Assembly (NCBI RefSeq): GCF_021431925.1 | Contig: NZ_CP090371.1 | Location: 2,108,001-2,172,000 of the forward strand | Direction of reading: 5' to 3' | Length of the DNA: 64,000 nt | DNA from: Halobaculum sp. CBA1158 | GTDB taxonomy: Archaea > Halobacteriota > Halobacteria > Halobacteriales > Haloferacaceae | In this document: in pieces, positions 24,793 through 33,684 of the stretch | Layout of the letters: each line of letters opens with the position of its first letter | Position numbering within the stretch: the first letter of the stretch is position 1 | Position numbers and translations under genes: made by a program | Notes under the pieces: generated by a model | What the model was told of the DNA's origin: nothing | The model's input: the letters and a program-made list of their open reading frames with translations, nothing else | Database searches by the model: none

Positions 24793-24890
24793 CGCCGCGG
24801 AACGGGTTCGGGATCGCCACACGTCGCGTATTCGAATGTGATATTTTGCGGGTGGGTTTGATACGTGAGAATCGCGTGCGATCCCTCGAG

Positions 24891-26501
24891 ATGGTACGAC
24901 TGCTTCGACGGAGTTTCGCGGCGAAGCTCCTGGTTGGCTTCGCGCTCACGACGGGTGCGGTGGTCGGCTACGGGCTCGTGACGCGAAACGTCGTCGGAAC
25001 GATACTGATGGCGACAGCCGGACAGGTGGTGTTGGGCGCGTACCTCGGGACGAACACGGTCGTCTCGATGCGGACGCTCGAGGAACAGACGGAGGCGATC
25101 GCCGACGGGGACCTCGACGTGGCGGTGCGGACCTCCCGCGTGGACGAGTTGGGCCGCGTGTACAGTTCCGTCGACCGGATGCGACGATCGCTGGCGACGC
25201 GGATCGAGGAGGCCGACGAGGCGCGCGCGGAGGCCGAAGCCGCGGAGGCGCGGGCGCAGTCGCTGGCGGACGACTACCAGCGGACGGCGACGGACTACGC
25301 CGAGACCATGCGCGCGGTCGCCGACGGCGACCTCCGGCGGCGCGTGGACGTGGACCACGACCACCGGGCGATGGAGACCGTCGGCGAGGCGTTCAACGAC
25401 GCGGTCGACGAACTGGAGGCCGCGCTCGCGCGCGTCGACACGTTCGCGACCGACGTGGCCGACGGGGCCACCGACGTCCGCGAGTCGGCAGAGCGGATCG
25501 ACGACCGCACGGCCGACGTGCTCGCGGCGACCGACGACATCGACGCCGCGACCGACGAGCAGCGCGCGACCGCCCGGACCGGCGCTGAGGAGACGGCCGA
25601 CCTCTCCTCGACCGCCGAGGAGGTGGCCGCGACGACCGAGGACCTCGTCGAGCGGACCGACGAGGCCGCCGACGCCTCCGCGGAGGCGCGGACGGCCGCC
25701 GGCGACGCCATCGAGACGATGGGCGACGTGGACGAGACGATGAGCGAGGCGGTCGACAGGATCGAGACGCTCGACGACGCGACCGCCGAGATCACCGAGG
25801 CGGCCGAGCTCATCCGCGACATCGCCGAGCAGACGAACCTGCTCGCGCTCAACGCGTCGATCGAGGCGGCCCGCGCCGGCGGCGGGGGCGGTGCCGACGG
25901 CGACGGGTTCGCGGTCGTCGCCGAGGAGGTCAAGAGCCTCGCGGAGGACACCGGCGACCGCGCGGACGCGATCGCGGGGATGATCGACGAGGTTCGCACG
26001 GAGACCGAGCGCGCCGTCGAGGCGATCCGCGAGACGAGCGAACAGGTGAGCGACGGGTCGACCACGGTCGCGGAGGCGGTCGACCGACTCGACGACATCG
26101 CCGAGGCCGTCGACGACCTCGACCAGGGCGTCCGAGAGATCAGCGACGCCACGGCCGAGCAGGCCTCCGCGGCCGTCGGCGTGTCCGAGACGATCGACGA
26201 CCTCGCGGAGAACAGCGACCGAACCGCCGACCGCGCCGCCGAGGCCAACGCGGCCGCGAGCGAGCAGTCGGCCGCCGTCGACGCCGTCGTCGAGGAGTCG
26301 GAGGCGTTCCGCGAGCGCTCGGGCGACCTGATCGAGGTGCTCTCGCAGTTCGAACTCCGCGAGTCGCGCGGGACCGACCGCGTCGCCGCTGGGAGCGATC
26401 CGGACACGGCCGGGAGCGCGGGGTCCGCGCCGACGGCTGTGAGCGACGGGGGCGACCCGTTGGACGAGTCGGGGCGAACCGACGGGGGTGACCGCCGATG
26501 A
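24891..26501 (+). CDS. htrI: Sensory rhodopsin I transducer HtrI
   Basis: A 536-residue phototaxis transducer, the same length as I recall for Halobacterium HtrI. Two hydrophobic helices at the N-terminus (LLVGFALTTGAVVGYGLV and VGTILMATAGQVVLGAYLG) are joined by a very short loop, so no large outer ligand domain exists. A HAMP unit follows ('QTEAIADGDLDVAVRTSRVD'), a second HAMP-like one near residues 135-165, and a long coiled-coil signalling domain with hairpin tip 'ELIRDIAEQTNLLALNASIE' that contacts CheW/CheA. Adjacent EE and QE pairs are candidate methylation sites. Its TGA stop overlaps the ATG of the rhodopsin gene by four bases. Confidence 0.93.
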   Translation: MVRLLRRSFAAKLLVGFALTTGAVVGYGLVTRNVVGTILMATAGQVVLGAYLGTNTVVSMRTLEEQTEAIADGDLDVAVRTSRVDELGRVYSSVDRMRRSLATRIEEADEARAEAEAAEARAQSLADDYQRTATDYAETMRAVADGDLRRRVDVDHDHRAMETVGEAFNDAVDELEAALARVDTFATDVADGATDVRESAERIDDRTADVLAATDDIDAATDEQRATARTGAEETADLSSTAEEVAATTEDLVERTDEAADASAEARTAAGDAIETMGDVDETMSEAVDRIETLDDATAEITEAAELIRDIAEQTNLLALNASIEAARAGGGGGADGDGFAVVAEEVKSLAEDTGDRADAIAGMIDEVRTETERAVEAIRETSEQVSDGSTTVAEAVDRLDDIAEAVDDLDQGVREISDATAEQASAAVGVSETIDDLAENSDRTADRAAEANAAASEQSAAVDAVVEESEAFRERSGDLIEVLSQFELRESRGTDRVAAGSDPDTAGSAGSAPTAVSDGGDPLDESGRTDGGDRR

Positions 26502-27274
26502 TCGCGGACGCGCTGACCCCCTCGATCGACGGCATCAGTTCGCTCGTGTACGGTGCCGGAACGCTCGGCATGGCGGTCGGGATCGTCGTCGTCTGGTGGC
26601 TGCTGCGCGACGAGACGCTCGATTCCGACGCCGGGCAGTTCCGCTACCTCCTCGTGATCCCCGCGTTCGCGACGCTGTCGTACGCGTCGATGACGTTGGG
26701 TATCGGCGTGTTCTCCGTGAACGGCTACGACGTCGAGGGGATGCGCTACCTCGACTGGCTCGTGACGACGCCGGTGCTCGTCGGCTACGTCGGCCACGTC
26801 GTCGACGTCGACCGATCGGTCGTGTACAGCGCCGTCGGCCTCGACGCGCTGATGATACTGACGGGCTTCGTCGCAACGACGACGACCGGGACGGTCCGAT
26901 GGGCCGGGTTCGCGGTCTCGTCGCTGGCGTTCTTCCTCATGCTGTACATCATGTTCGTCCAGTATCCCAAGCGGGCGAACACGACGACGCCGGAGCGCAA
27001 GCGGCTGTTCCTCCGCCTGCGCAACCAGGTCGGAGTGCTCTGGCTGCTGTATCCGGTCATCTGGCTCGCGAGCCCGGTCGGATTCGGGCTGGTCTCGACG
27101 CTCGGCACCGCCATGCTCGTGACGTTCATGGACGTCGCCGCGAAGGTGCCGTACACGTGGGTCGTCCACGAACACCGCGGCATCTTCCGGAACGACCGCG
27201 TCGATGAGGTCGCCGCCGGATCGGACCCGGAGGCGACGGACGCGACGGACGCGCCGGTCGCGACCGCGGACTGA
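26498..27274 (+). CDS. sopI: Sensory rhodopsin I-type photoreceptor
   Basis: A 258-residue seven-helix retinal protein. Schiff-base lysine K216 lies in 'MDVAAKVPY' with D212; counterion D86 and R83 lie in 'GMRYLDWLVTTPVLVGY'; and the proton-donor site of bacteriorhodopsin D96 is replaced by Tyr97, as in sensory rhodopsins. 'TTPVLVGYVGHV', 'LDALMI', and 'DVAAKVPY' resemble SRI more than SRII. However, the SRI histidine of 'KNHIGLLW' (His166 in Halobacterium SRI) is Gln177 here ('RNQVGVLW'). The C-terminal tail is polar and rich in D-A-T. It is coupled with htrI and forms the phototaxis complex. Confidence 0.92.
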   Translation: MIADALTPSIDGISSLVYGAGTLGMAVGIVVVWWLLRDETLDSDAGQFRYLLVIPAFATLSYASMTLGIGVFSVNGYDVEGMRYLDWLVTTPVLVGYVGHVVDVDRSVVYSAVGLDALMILTGFVATTTTGTVRWAGFAVSSLAFFLMLYIMFVQYPKRANTTTPERKRLFLRLRNQVGVLWLLYPVIWLASPVGFGLVSTLGTAMLVTFMDVAAKVPYTWVVHEHRGIFRNDRVDEVAAGSDPEATDATDAPVATAD

Positions 27275-27297
27275 CCGCGTCGTCGGACGCGGTTCCG

Positions 27298-29037
27298 TTA
27301 CTTCTCGCGGGCCGTCCACTCGGCGTCCGAGAGCGTTCGCTGGACTGCCTCCTCGCCGACGGCCGACGCGAGTTCCTCGAACCCCTGGCGGACCGCGCGG
27401 TCGGAGGCGTTCGCGACCAGTCGCGAGACGATGAACTCCGGCGTGGACTTGCCGACGACGCCGAAGCGCGGCTGGTAATCGACGAGGAGTTCCAGGTCGT
27501 TCGTCAGCCCCTCCGCGAAGATCCCGTCGACCCGGGCGGCCGCCGGCAGCGGCGAGAGGTCCGCCGCGAGGTGGGTGACGTAGACGCCGACCGCGCCGCG
27601 GTCGACGGTCAGTTCCACGAGCCCGTTCAGGAGGTCCGCGGCCCGACCGGGCTCCGTGATCGCCTCGAACTCGTCGACGAGCATCAGGGTGCGGCCCTCG
27701 CCGACCAGCGGCGGGACGACCGACTTCAGCGTCGACTCCAGCACGCCGGCGTTGAACGATGCGTGCCGCCGGTGGAACACGACCGCGTCGAAGCGACCGA
27801 TCTCGGCGGCCTCGGCGGGCACCGGCAGCCCCATCGACGCGAGCACGACCACCTGGCACAGCGTCTCCAACAGCGTCGTCTTCCCGCCGGAGTTCGCCCC
27901 GGTGAGCACGGAGACCCGGTCCCCGTCGGGCGCGGTGATGTCGAGCGAGTGGTCGCCGACGCCGTAGGTGACGGGCTGTACCTCCCCCGAGAGGAGGAGG
28001 TTGCGCGCGTCCGCGACGGCGACGCCGTCGCCGCCGAGGACCGGACGCGAGAGGCCGTGTGCCGCGGCGAATCGCCCCAGCGAGAGGAGGACGGCGATGT
28101 CGGCGACGGCGTCGACGACGCCAGCCACGTCCGCGCCGGCGGCCTCCACGTCGGCCTCCAGGTCCGCGCGCACGGCCTCGGCCCGTTCCTCGGCGTCCGC
28201 TTCCAGTTCGCCCGCGAGGGTGCGAAGCGTCGCGCCGACGAAGTCCGCCGAGTCGACGGCCTCGTCGGGGGCGGCCGATTGGACCCGCCCGCGATCGAGC
28301 CCCGTCTCGCCGGCGACGTACTCGACGACCGCCGACTGGAACGCGTCGGCGTCGCGCGCGCCGCGCTCGCGGACCGTCTCCACCACGTCGTACGCCGAGT
28401 CGGCGAGGTCGCGGGCGCTGTCGGCCCGCTCGCGCAGTCGGTCGAGGCGCTCGTCCGCGCCGGCGGCGACCCCCTCGCCCGAGAGGGCCGCGAGCGCGTC
28501 GGCCGCCTCGCGGAGGGCGTCCTCGTCGAGGCCGTCCAGCGCCGCGAAGGTGCCCCCGCGCAGGCCCGCCGCCCGGAGCGCGAGCGCGCACTCGACGGCC
28601 GCGCGGTCGGTGCCGCCGGCGTCGTCGTACTCGGCGAACGCCGACAGCACCGCCTCCCGGTCGGCGTCGTCGAGGCTGGCCCACGCGTCGCGCGCCTCGA
28701 TCACGTCGTCGAGGCGGTCCTCGCGGCGCTCGTCGCTCGCGAGGGGAGTGAGCACGCGCACCCGGTCGGCCGCGTGGTCGGTCACGGCGTAGCCCGCCGC
28801 GAGGTCGAGCAGGTCGTCGTACACGTCGCGGGCGTCGGGCGTGCCGAAGAGGTCCATCGCGGCCTCGCCGTTCGCGCGGCGGAGCACGCGGGTCGCGCGC
28901 CCCCGCGGAACGCCGGCGTCGACGAGCGCGCGCACGTCGGCAGACTCGATGGCTGCGACGGCGGCCTCCTCGCCCAGTGAGTCGCGGAGCGTCTCGGCCG
29001 TCTTCGGGCCGACGCCCCAGTACCGTTCGAGTCGCAC
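27298..29037 (-). CDS. MutS-related ATPase with N-terminal helix-hairpin-helix
   Basis: A 579-residue protein from the GTG at 29037. Residues 1-60 form a helix-hairpin-helix motif ('MRLERYWGVGPKTAETLRDS' and 'ALVDAGVPRGRATRVLRR'). The long alpha-helical core resembles MutS domain III/lever regions, and the C-terminal ATPase has Walker A 'LTGANSGGKTTLLETL' near residue 376 and Walker B 'LMLVDEFEAITEPG'. There is no mismatch-recognition domain I (no FxE). Archaeal MutS5/MutSL-like proteins of this build probably act on junctions or other branched DNA and not in classical mismatch repair. It converges on the sopI gene. Confidence 0.85.
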   Translation of the reverse strand: MRLERYWGVGPKTAETLRDSLGEEAAVAAIESADVRALVDAGVPRGRATRVLRRANGEAAMDLFGTPDARDVYDDLLDLAAGYAVTDHAADRVRVLTPLASDERREDRLDDVIEARDAWASLDDADREAVLSAFAEYDDAGGTDRAAVECALALRAAGLRGGTFAALDGLDEDALREAADALAALSGEGVAAGADERLDRLRERADSARDLADSAYDVVETVRERGARDADAFQSAVVEYVAGETGLDRGRVQSAAPDEAVDSADFVGATLRTLAGELEADAEERAEAVRADLEADVEAAGADVAGVVDAVADIAVLLSLGRFAAAHGLSRPVLGGDGVAVADARNLLLSGEVQPVTYGVGDHSLDITAPDGDRVSVLTGANSGGKTTLLETLCQVVVLASMGLPVPAEAAEIGRFDAVVFHRRHASFNAGVLESTLKSVVPPLVGEGRTLMLVDEFEAITEPGRAADLLNGLVELTVDRGAVGVYVTHLAADLSPLPAAARVDGIFAEGLTNDLELLVDYQPRFGVVGKSTPEFIVSRLVANASDRAVRQGFEELASAVGEEAVQRTLSDAEWTAREK

Positions 29038-29168
29038 ACGGGTCCGTGGGGACGGAGGGGTGTAGACGGTACCGGTCGGCGGTCAGAACGGAGTCGGCGG
29101 TCGAGACGGCGTCCGTGATCGGATCGGAGTCGGCTCGATCGGTGGAAAACCGGCGTCGGCGTCGGGGC

Positions 29169-29573
29169 TCAGACTCCGGACCCGGACCCGCCCTCGGCGC
29201 GGTCGCGGTACACCCGGAGCAGTTCCTCGAGGATCATCCCCGAGCGGTCGGTCGTCTCGTAGTTCTCGTCGATGAACTGCTCGGCCTCCGCGAAGTCGTT
29301 GCGCAGGCCGAGCCGTCGGACCGTGATCACGGCGTTGAGGAAGTCGCGGCCCCCGTCGGCCCCGATGAGTACGGGCTCCTCCTGGAGGTCGAGTTCGTCG
29401 CGGATCTCGCCGTAGTTGAACGTCTCGGGCTCCCAGTCGTCGTTGACGAGCGCGAGGACGTACTCGGCGGAGAAGCGGTAGAACTCGGACTTGCTCTCGA
29501 AGACGCCGTCCTCGACGAGCGCGTCAATCTCGTCGACGACTTCGTCCGGATACCGTACTGTGTCTTTCGCCAT
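29169..29573 (-). CDS. Ribbon-helix-helix transcriptional regulator with C-terminal extension
   Basis: A 134-residue protein from the ATG at 29573. The N-terminal 'KDTVRYPDEVVDEIDALVED' and 'GVFESKSEFYRFSAEYVLAL' form the strand and two helices of a ribbon-helix-helix DNA-binding domain of the CopG/Arc type. The remaining 85 residues ('FLNAVITVRRLGLRNDFAEAEQFIDENYETTDR') form a helical extension of unknown use. Similar proteins control cell division genes in haloarchaea (CdrS/CdrL), but that assignment is tentative here. A TATA-like CTATATGA on the minus strand at 29612-29619 lies 39-46 bases upstream. Confidence 0.75.
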   Translation of the reverse strand: MAKDTVRYPDEVVDEIDALVEDGVFESKSEFYRFSAEYVLALVNDDWEPETFNYGEIRDELDLQEEPVLIGADGGRDFLNAVITVRRLGLRNDFAEAEQFIDENYETTDRSGMILEELLRVYRDRAEGGSGSGV

Positions 29574-29896
29574 GTCCGAGGGACCCCTTTCGTTCGGGCC
29601 TTGTGACGAGTCATATAGAGTCTTTTGGTCAGCTGACAGTCCGGATGTCGAGAACGACTGCGACAGCCCGTCTATCACCAGAATATCCGATACGATACGA
29701 GGAAATGACATTCGATCGCGTTCACGGCGGCGTCGGGGACGATCGAGTTCGCGGCCCATCGAGATGGCCCGAGGGGAAACCGGGTACGATCGTGACATCG
29801 GCTGCGATCGGGACACCCGCTACGACCGGGACGCCGACCGCGTCCCTTCCGGCCGGAACCGGACGCTTGAGGTACCCCGTCGCCGAACGCGCCGGC
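29574..29896. other. 323-base gap between the regulator and the MFS gene
   Basis: It contains divergent promoters: a TATA-like element (29612-29619) for the minus-strand regulator, and an A/T-rich part (29680-29712) toward the plus strand. Between 29785 and 29845 there are imperfect repeats with the theme CGATCGGGACAC and ACGACCGGGACGC. An in-frame extension of the MFS gene reaches back to 29603 but encodes Arg/Gly/Pro-rich residues with no hydrophobic helix, so no gene was called here. Confidence 0.55.
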
Positions 29897-31348
29897 GTGA
29901 AGCGACCGTCCCTGGACGCGGTTCGGGGGTTCGACCGCGCAGTCTACGTCGTCGCCGTCGGCCAGTTGATCAATGTCTTCGGCGGCGGGCTCGTCTATCC
30001 GTTCGCGACCGTCCACTTCCACCTGGAGGTGGGCATCGCGCTGTCGGTCGTCGGCCTCGGCCTCGGATCGAAGAGCGTCGCGACCGCCGGCGGCACCGCC
30101 GTCGGCGGCTTCCTCGCGGACGCCGTCGGGCGCAAGCCGGTGATGGTGGCCTCGATGGCGATGACGGCGGTCGCGCTGGCGGCGTTCGCGTTCGTCCCCG
30201 CGCTGGCGACGGCGGTGCCGCCGGGACTGGTCGCCGTCACGGGCGTCTCGGCGCTGGGCGTCGCGTTCGTCGGCGTCTGCGTCGTCTCGGGGCTCGTCCG
30301 CGGGCTGTACACCCCCGCGAGCCACGCGATGACCGCCGACCTCACCGACTCCGAGGATCGCGACCGGGGGTACGCCCTCCTGAAGGTGGCGAACAACGTC
30401 GGCTTCGGCGCGGGGTTCGTCGTCGGCGGGGTCCTCTACTCGCTTGCCTCGGTCGCCGTCTTCGTCGCCGACGGGGCCACCTCCGCGGTCGTCGCGCTCG
30501 TGATCCTGCTGTTCGTCCCGCGGGTCGACGCCGGCGGCGACGACGCCGACAGCGACGCGGACCGCGACCGCGACGCAGACCGCGACAGCGACGCGGACCG
30601 CGACCGCGACGCGGATCGGGACCGTGACGCAGACCGCGACCGCGGAGGTCACGACGCCGAACCGGGTGCGCTCGCGGCGTGGTGGGCGGCCGCGACCCGT
30701 CCGCGGGTGATCGCGCTGGCCGGCGTCAACGTCGGCTTCGCGGTGATGTACGCACAGATGCAGACGACCGTCCCCGTCGTCGCCAAGGAGGGACTCGGGC
30801 TCACGGCCGCCCAACTGGGCACGCTGTACGTCGTCAACCCCGTGACGATCGTCGCCCTCCAGATCCCGCTGGTGGACGCCGTGGGCGGCTGGCGGCGCAC
30901 CCGCGGACTCGTTGCCTCGGCGTGCCTGTGGGGGCTGTCGATGCTCGCGGCGTGGGCGGCGGACCTCGCGTCGGTGTCCGAGACGGCCGGGCTGGCCGCG
31001 CCGACCGTGCTCCTCGGGGTCGCGATGGTCGGCGGACACCTGTTCCTCCGGACGGTCGGCGAGGTGCTCCACTCGCCGATCGCCTCGGCGCTGATGTCGG
31101 ATCTCGGCACGACGGCCGAGCGCGGCACCCAGCTATCGATGCTCGAGGTCGCGAAGCGACTGGGGATCGGGCTCGGTTCCTTCGCCGGCGGGCTGTTCTT
31201 CGATTACGGCTACTCGGAGCTGTTGTGGCCGACGCTGGTGGCCGTCTGCGCTCTCGTCGCGGTCGCGCTGCTCGCGCTGGAGCGGTCGCTGTCGCCGCGG
31301 GAGAACGGGGCACACGCCGACGCGACAGCGGCCGGAGCCGACGGGTAG
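29897..31348 (+). CDS. Major facilitator superfamily transporter
   Basis: A 483-residue permease with about twelve transmembrane segments in two halves. The GTG at 29897 gives the N-terminus MKRPSLDAVRGFDRAVYVVAVG, just before TM1. 'FLADAVGRKPVMVAS' between TM2 and TM3 is the MFS motif A (G-x3-D-x2-GR-K). The central cytoplasmic loop (residues ~213-253) is a low-complexity run of D-A-D-R-D-R-D repeats, unusual in its regularity. No substrate can be inferred; drug or sugar export are possible. Confidence 0.88.
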   Translation: MKRPSLDAVRGFDRAVYVVAVGQLINVFGGGLVYPFATVHFHLEVGIALSVVGLGLGSKSVATAGGTAVGGFLADAVGRKPVMVASMAMTAVALAAFAFVPALATAVPPGLVAVTGVSALGVAFVGVCVVSGLVRGLYTPASHAMTADLTDSEDRDRGYALLKVANNVGFGAGFVVGGVLYSLASVAVFVADGATSAVVALVILLFVPRVDAGGDDADSDADRDRDADRDSDADRDRDADRDRDADRDRGGHDAEPGALAAWWAAATRPRVIALAGVNVGFAVMYAQMQTTVPVVAKEGLGLTAAQLGTLYVVNPVTIVALQIPLVDAVGGWRRTRGLVASACLWGLSMLAAWAADLASVSETAGLAAPTVLLGVAMVGGHLFLRTVGEVLHSPIASALMSDLGTTAERGTQLSMLEVAKRLGIGLGSFAGGLFFDYGYSELLWPTLVAVCALVAVALLALERSLSPRENGAHADATAAGADG

Positions 31349-31508
31349 CCGGGTCGGAAGACCCGTCGGAGTCCCGCCCCCGTGGCCGTCAGTCCGTCGC
31401 CGCCGCGACCGCGAGGCGGCAGTCTGTCGACGAGACGGCGTTTCTTCCGTCGATCCGACGGGAATACCGACCGAAACGTTTTGGTCGTCTGTCTAATATT
31501 GCACGGAC

Positions 31509-32273
31509 ATGTCAGGCACGCTCCCGTCGGGCGCGGACGACGACGGCGACGCCGACGGGTCGCCGGCGGCCGACGGCGGGACCGCGGCGGGAGCCGTGGA
31601 CGCCGCGCGACACGCCGACGCAGTCGACGCCGAGTCGGCCGACGGAGCCGAGCGGACGGACGCGGCCGACGCGACCGATCGCCCGGGCGACGCCGACCGA
31701 TCGGCCGACGGCGACACGGGCGTCCGCGTCTGCTGGCTCGACGACGAGGACGCCGGCGACGTGATCGGCGCGCTCGGTCCGGAGACGGCGCGGGCGATCC
31801 TCTCGGCGGTCCACGAGGAGCCGCGAACCGCATCCGAACTCGCCGACTGCGCCGACACGTCCGTCCAGAACGTCCGCCACCACGTCTCGAAGCTGGAGGA
31901 CGCCGAACTGGTCGCGGCCACGGACACCCGCTACTCCGTGAAGGGTCGCGAAATGACGGTGTACGGTCCGGCCGACGACCCCGTCGTAGTCGCGCTCGGC
32001 GACGACGGCGAGCGCTCCTCGCTGCTCGACTCCCTGCGGGGGCTGCTCGGCGCGGCCGCTGTGCTTGCGGGCGCGAGCCTGCTCGTCCAGTCGCTGTTCG
32101 GCGCGGGCGTGGCGACCACCTCGGGGCCGGCGACCGCTCCGCGGGTCGGCGACGCTGTGTCGACCACCGGCGGCGCGGCGCTGGGCACGCTCTCGCCGGG
32201 CGCGGCGTTCCTCGCGGGCGGCGTGCTCGTCCTCGTGACCGTGCTCGCGGCCGACCGACTCCGCGGGCGGTGA
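31509..32273 (+). CDS. Membrane-anchored winged-helix (ArsR-like) regulator
   Basis: A 254-residue protein. After a disordered, Asp/Ala-rich N-terminus (residues 1-70) comes a winged helix-turn-helix ('ARAILSAVHEEPRTASELAD' and 'TSVQNVRHHVSKLEDAELV', with the wing 'TRYSVKGREMTVY'), about residues 90-150. Two hydrophobic segments at the C-terminus (about 175-197 and 227-249) anchor it to the membrane. The stop is four bases before the GTG of the next gene, which encodes a subtilase-like secreted protein, so the two are co-transcribed. One-component, membrane-bound regulation of the partner or its targets is an inference. Confidence 0.85.
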   Translation: MSGTLPSGADDDGDADGSPAADGGTAAGAVDAARHADAVDAESADGAERTDAADATDRPGDADRSADGDTGVRVCWLDDEDAGDVIGALGPETARAILSAVHEEPRTASELADCADTSVQNVRHHVSKLEDAELVAATDTRYSVKGREMTVYGPADDPVVVALGDDGERSSLLDSLRGLLGAAAVLAGASLLVQSLFGAGVATTSGPATAPRVGDAVSTTGGAALGTLSPGAAFLAGGVLVLVTVLAADRLRGR

Positions 32274-32277
32274 GACC

Positions 32278-33594
32278 GTGTCCCGGTCGCCCGCCGTCCT
32301 CGCGCTCGCCGTGATCGTCGCGGCCGCGGGCGTCGGTCTCGCCGGCGCGAGCGTGGCGGCCGTCGGCGGCGACACCGGGCTGGCGAGCGGCGCGGTCGCG
32401 CCCGCCCCGCTGGGTGACGACGGGATCGTCCCCCCGCCGACGGGCGGGATCGCCGACGCGGACGGCGTCGACGGGATCGAAGCCGTCGCCGACGACGCCG
32501 AGGAAGGAGACGGCGATCCGATCCGGGTCGGCGTGATCGGGAGCGGATTCGGCGGCGATCGCTCGGCGATCGACGGGCGAGTCGCCGGCCGATACGACGC
32601 CGGAGACGTCAGGTTCGGCCTCACGGCCGACGGCCACGACACGGCGGTCGCGAGCGTCGTCGCCGACCGCGCGGACGACGCCGCGTTGTACCTCGCGACC
32701 GTCGGCTACCGGCCGACGCCCGCGGAGTACGAGCGGGCCGTCGAGTGGCTCGTCGCCAATGACGCCGACGTGATCGTCGACGCCGGGAGCTACTACCCGC
32801 AAACCGCCGCCGGCCGCGACCGCATCGGCGACGCGGTCGAGCGCGCGGCCGACGCCGGCAGCGTCGTGGTCACCTCCGGCGGCAACACGGCGAATCGACA
32901 CTGGCGCGGCGACGCCGACGAACCGGGCTGGCTGGCGTTCGACGACGACGGAACCCAGGGGAACCGCCTCGGCGACGGACCGGTGTCGGGGCGCGTCACC
33001 CTGCGACTCTACTGGGCCGGCGACGCGAACTACGACCTCTATCTCTACCGCGACACCCCGGGCGAAGACGACCCGGTCGTCGCGAAGTCGACCCGCGAGT
33101 CCGGCCGGGCGGAGGCGATCGACGCGGTCGTCCCTCGGGGTAACTACTACGTCGGGGTGTACGCCCGCGACGCCGACGCCGGCCCGGTCGACCTGTTCGC
33201 CGCCCGACACCGCCTCACACACGCCGCCGAGAACGCCAGCGGTCCGCTGGCGTCGACGCCCGAGGGCGTCATCTCGGTGGGCGCGGTCGCCGCCGACGGC
33301 GGGGTCGCCGACTACTCTCCGGCGGACACCGACGTTCGCGGTCCCGGAACGGTGCGCCTGGACGACGGCCGGCGACTGGAAGGCACCTCCGCGGCCGCGC
33401 CCGCGGTCGCGGGCGTCGCCGCCCGGATGGCCGCCGAGGCCGACGACGATCTCGCTCCCGGAGCGGTCGAGCGACTGCTCCGCACGACGGCGAACGACGG
33501 GCGCGTCGACCCGGCGGCGGCCGTCGCCGCCGCCGAGCGCGGCCGGTCGGCGAACGGCTCGCGGAACGAGACCGTCGATGTCGCCGGGCCGTAG
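32278..33594 (+). CDS. S8-family subtilase-like protein, catalytic Asp apparently lost
   Basis: A 438-residue secreted protein from the GTG at 32278, with signal sequence 'SRSPAVLALAVIVAAAGVGL'. The S8 fold is recognisable: 'VTSGGNTANRHW' gives the oxyanion Asn (~203) and 'LEGTSAAAPAVAGVAARMA' gives the Ser (~370). The His motif is weak ('GHDTAVASVVAD', ~120), and the Asp motif (normally DTG or DSG) reads 'VGVIGSGFGGD', with Gly-Ser at the place of Asp. A beta-sandwich insertion ('VTLRLYWAGDANYDLYLYRD') resembles pre-peptidase C-terminal domains. It may be a pseudo-protease working with the membrane-bound regulator encoded just upstream. Confidence 0.85.
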   Translation: MSRSPAVLALAVIVAAAGVGLAGASVAAVGGDTGLASGAVAPAPLGDDGIVPPPTGGIADADGVDGIEAVADDAEEGDGDPIRVGVIGSGFGGDRSAIDGRVAGRYDAGDVRFGLTADGHDTAVASVVADRADDAALYLATVGYRPTPAEYERAVEWLVANDADVIVDAGSYYPQTAAGRDRIGDAVERAADAGSVVVTSGGNTANRHWRGDADEPGWLAFDDDGTQGNRLGDGPVSGRVTLRLYWAGDANYDLYLYRDTPGEDDPVVAKSTRESGRAEAIDAVVPRGNYYVGVYARDADAGPVDLFAARHRLTHAAENASGPLASTPEGVISVGAVAADGGVADYSPADTDVRGPGTVRLDDGRRLEGTSAAAPAVAGVAARMAAEADDDLAPGAVERLLRTTANDGRVDPAAAVAAAERGRSANGSRNETVDVAGP

Positions 33595-33684
33595 TCCGAG
33601 GGTCGCCCCGCCGTATCCGGCGTCGTACCGGCCGGCGACCCGCCCGTCGAAACGGTTACGTCGCCGTCGCCCGGTGGTTCGCCC

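Noticed and set aside
25295-28684. Very long open frame on the minus strand (about 1129 codons)
   Set aside because: It is antisense to htrI, sopI and part of the MutS-like gene; its translation is rich in Arg, Gly and Ser with no domain, as expected for shadow frames in high-GC DNA.
29603-29896. N-terminal extension of the MFS transporter
   Set aside because: Encoded residues are Arg, Thr and Pro rich and give no membrane helix; the GTG at 29897 fits the family start.
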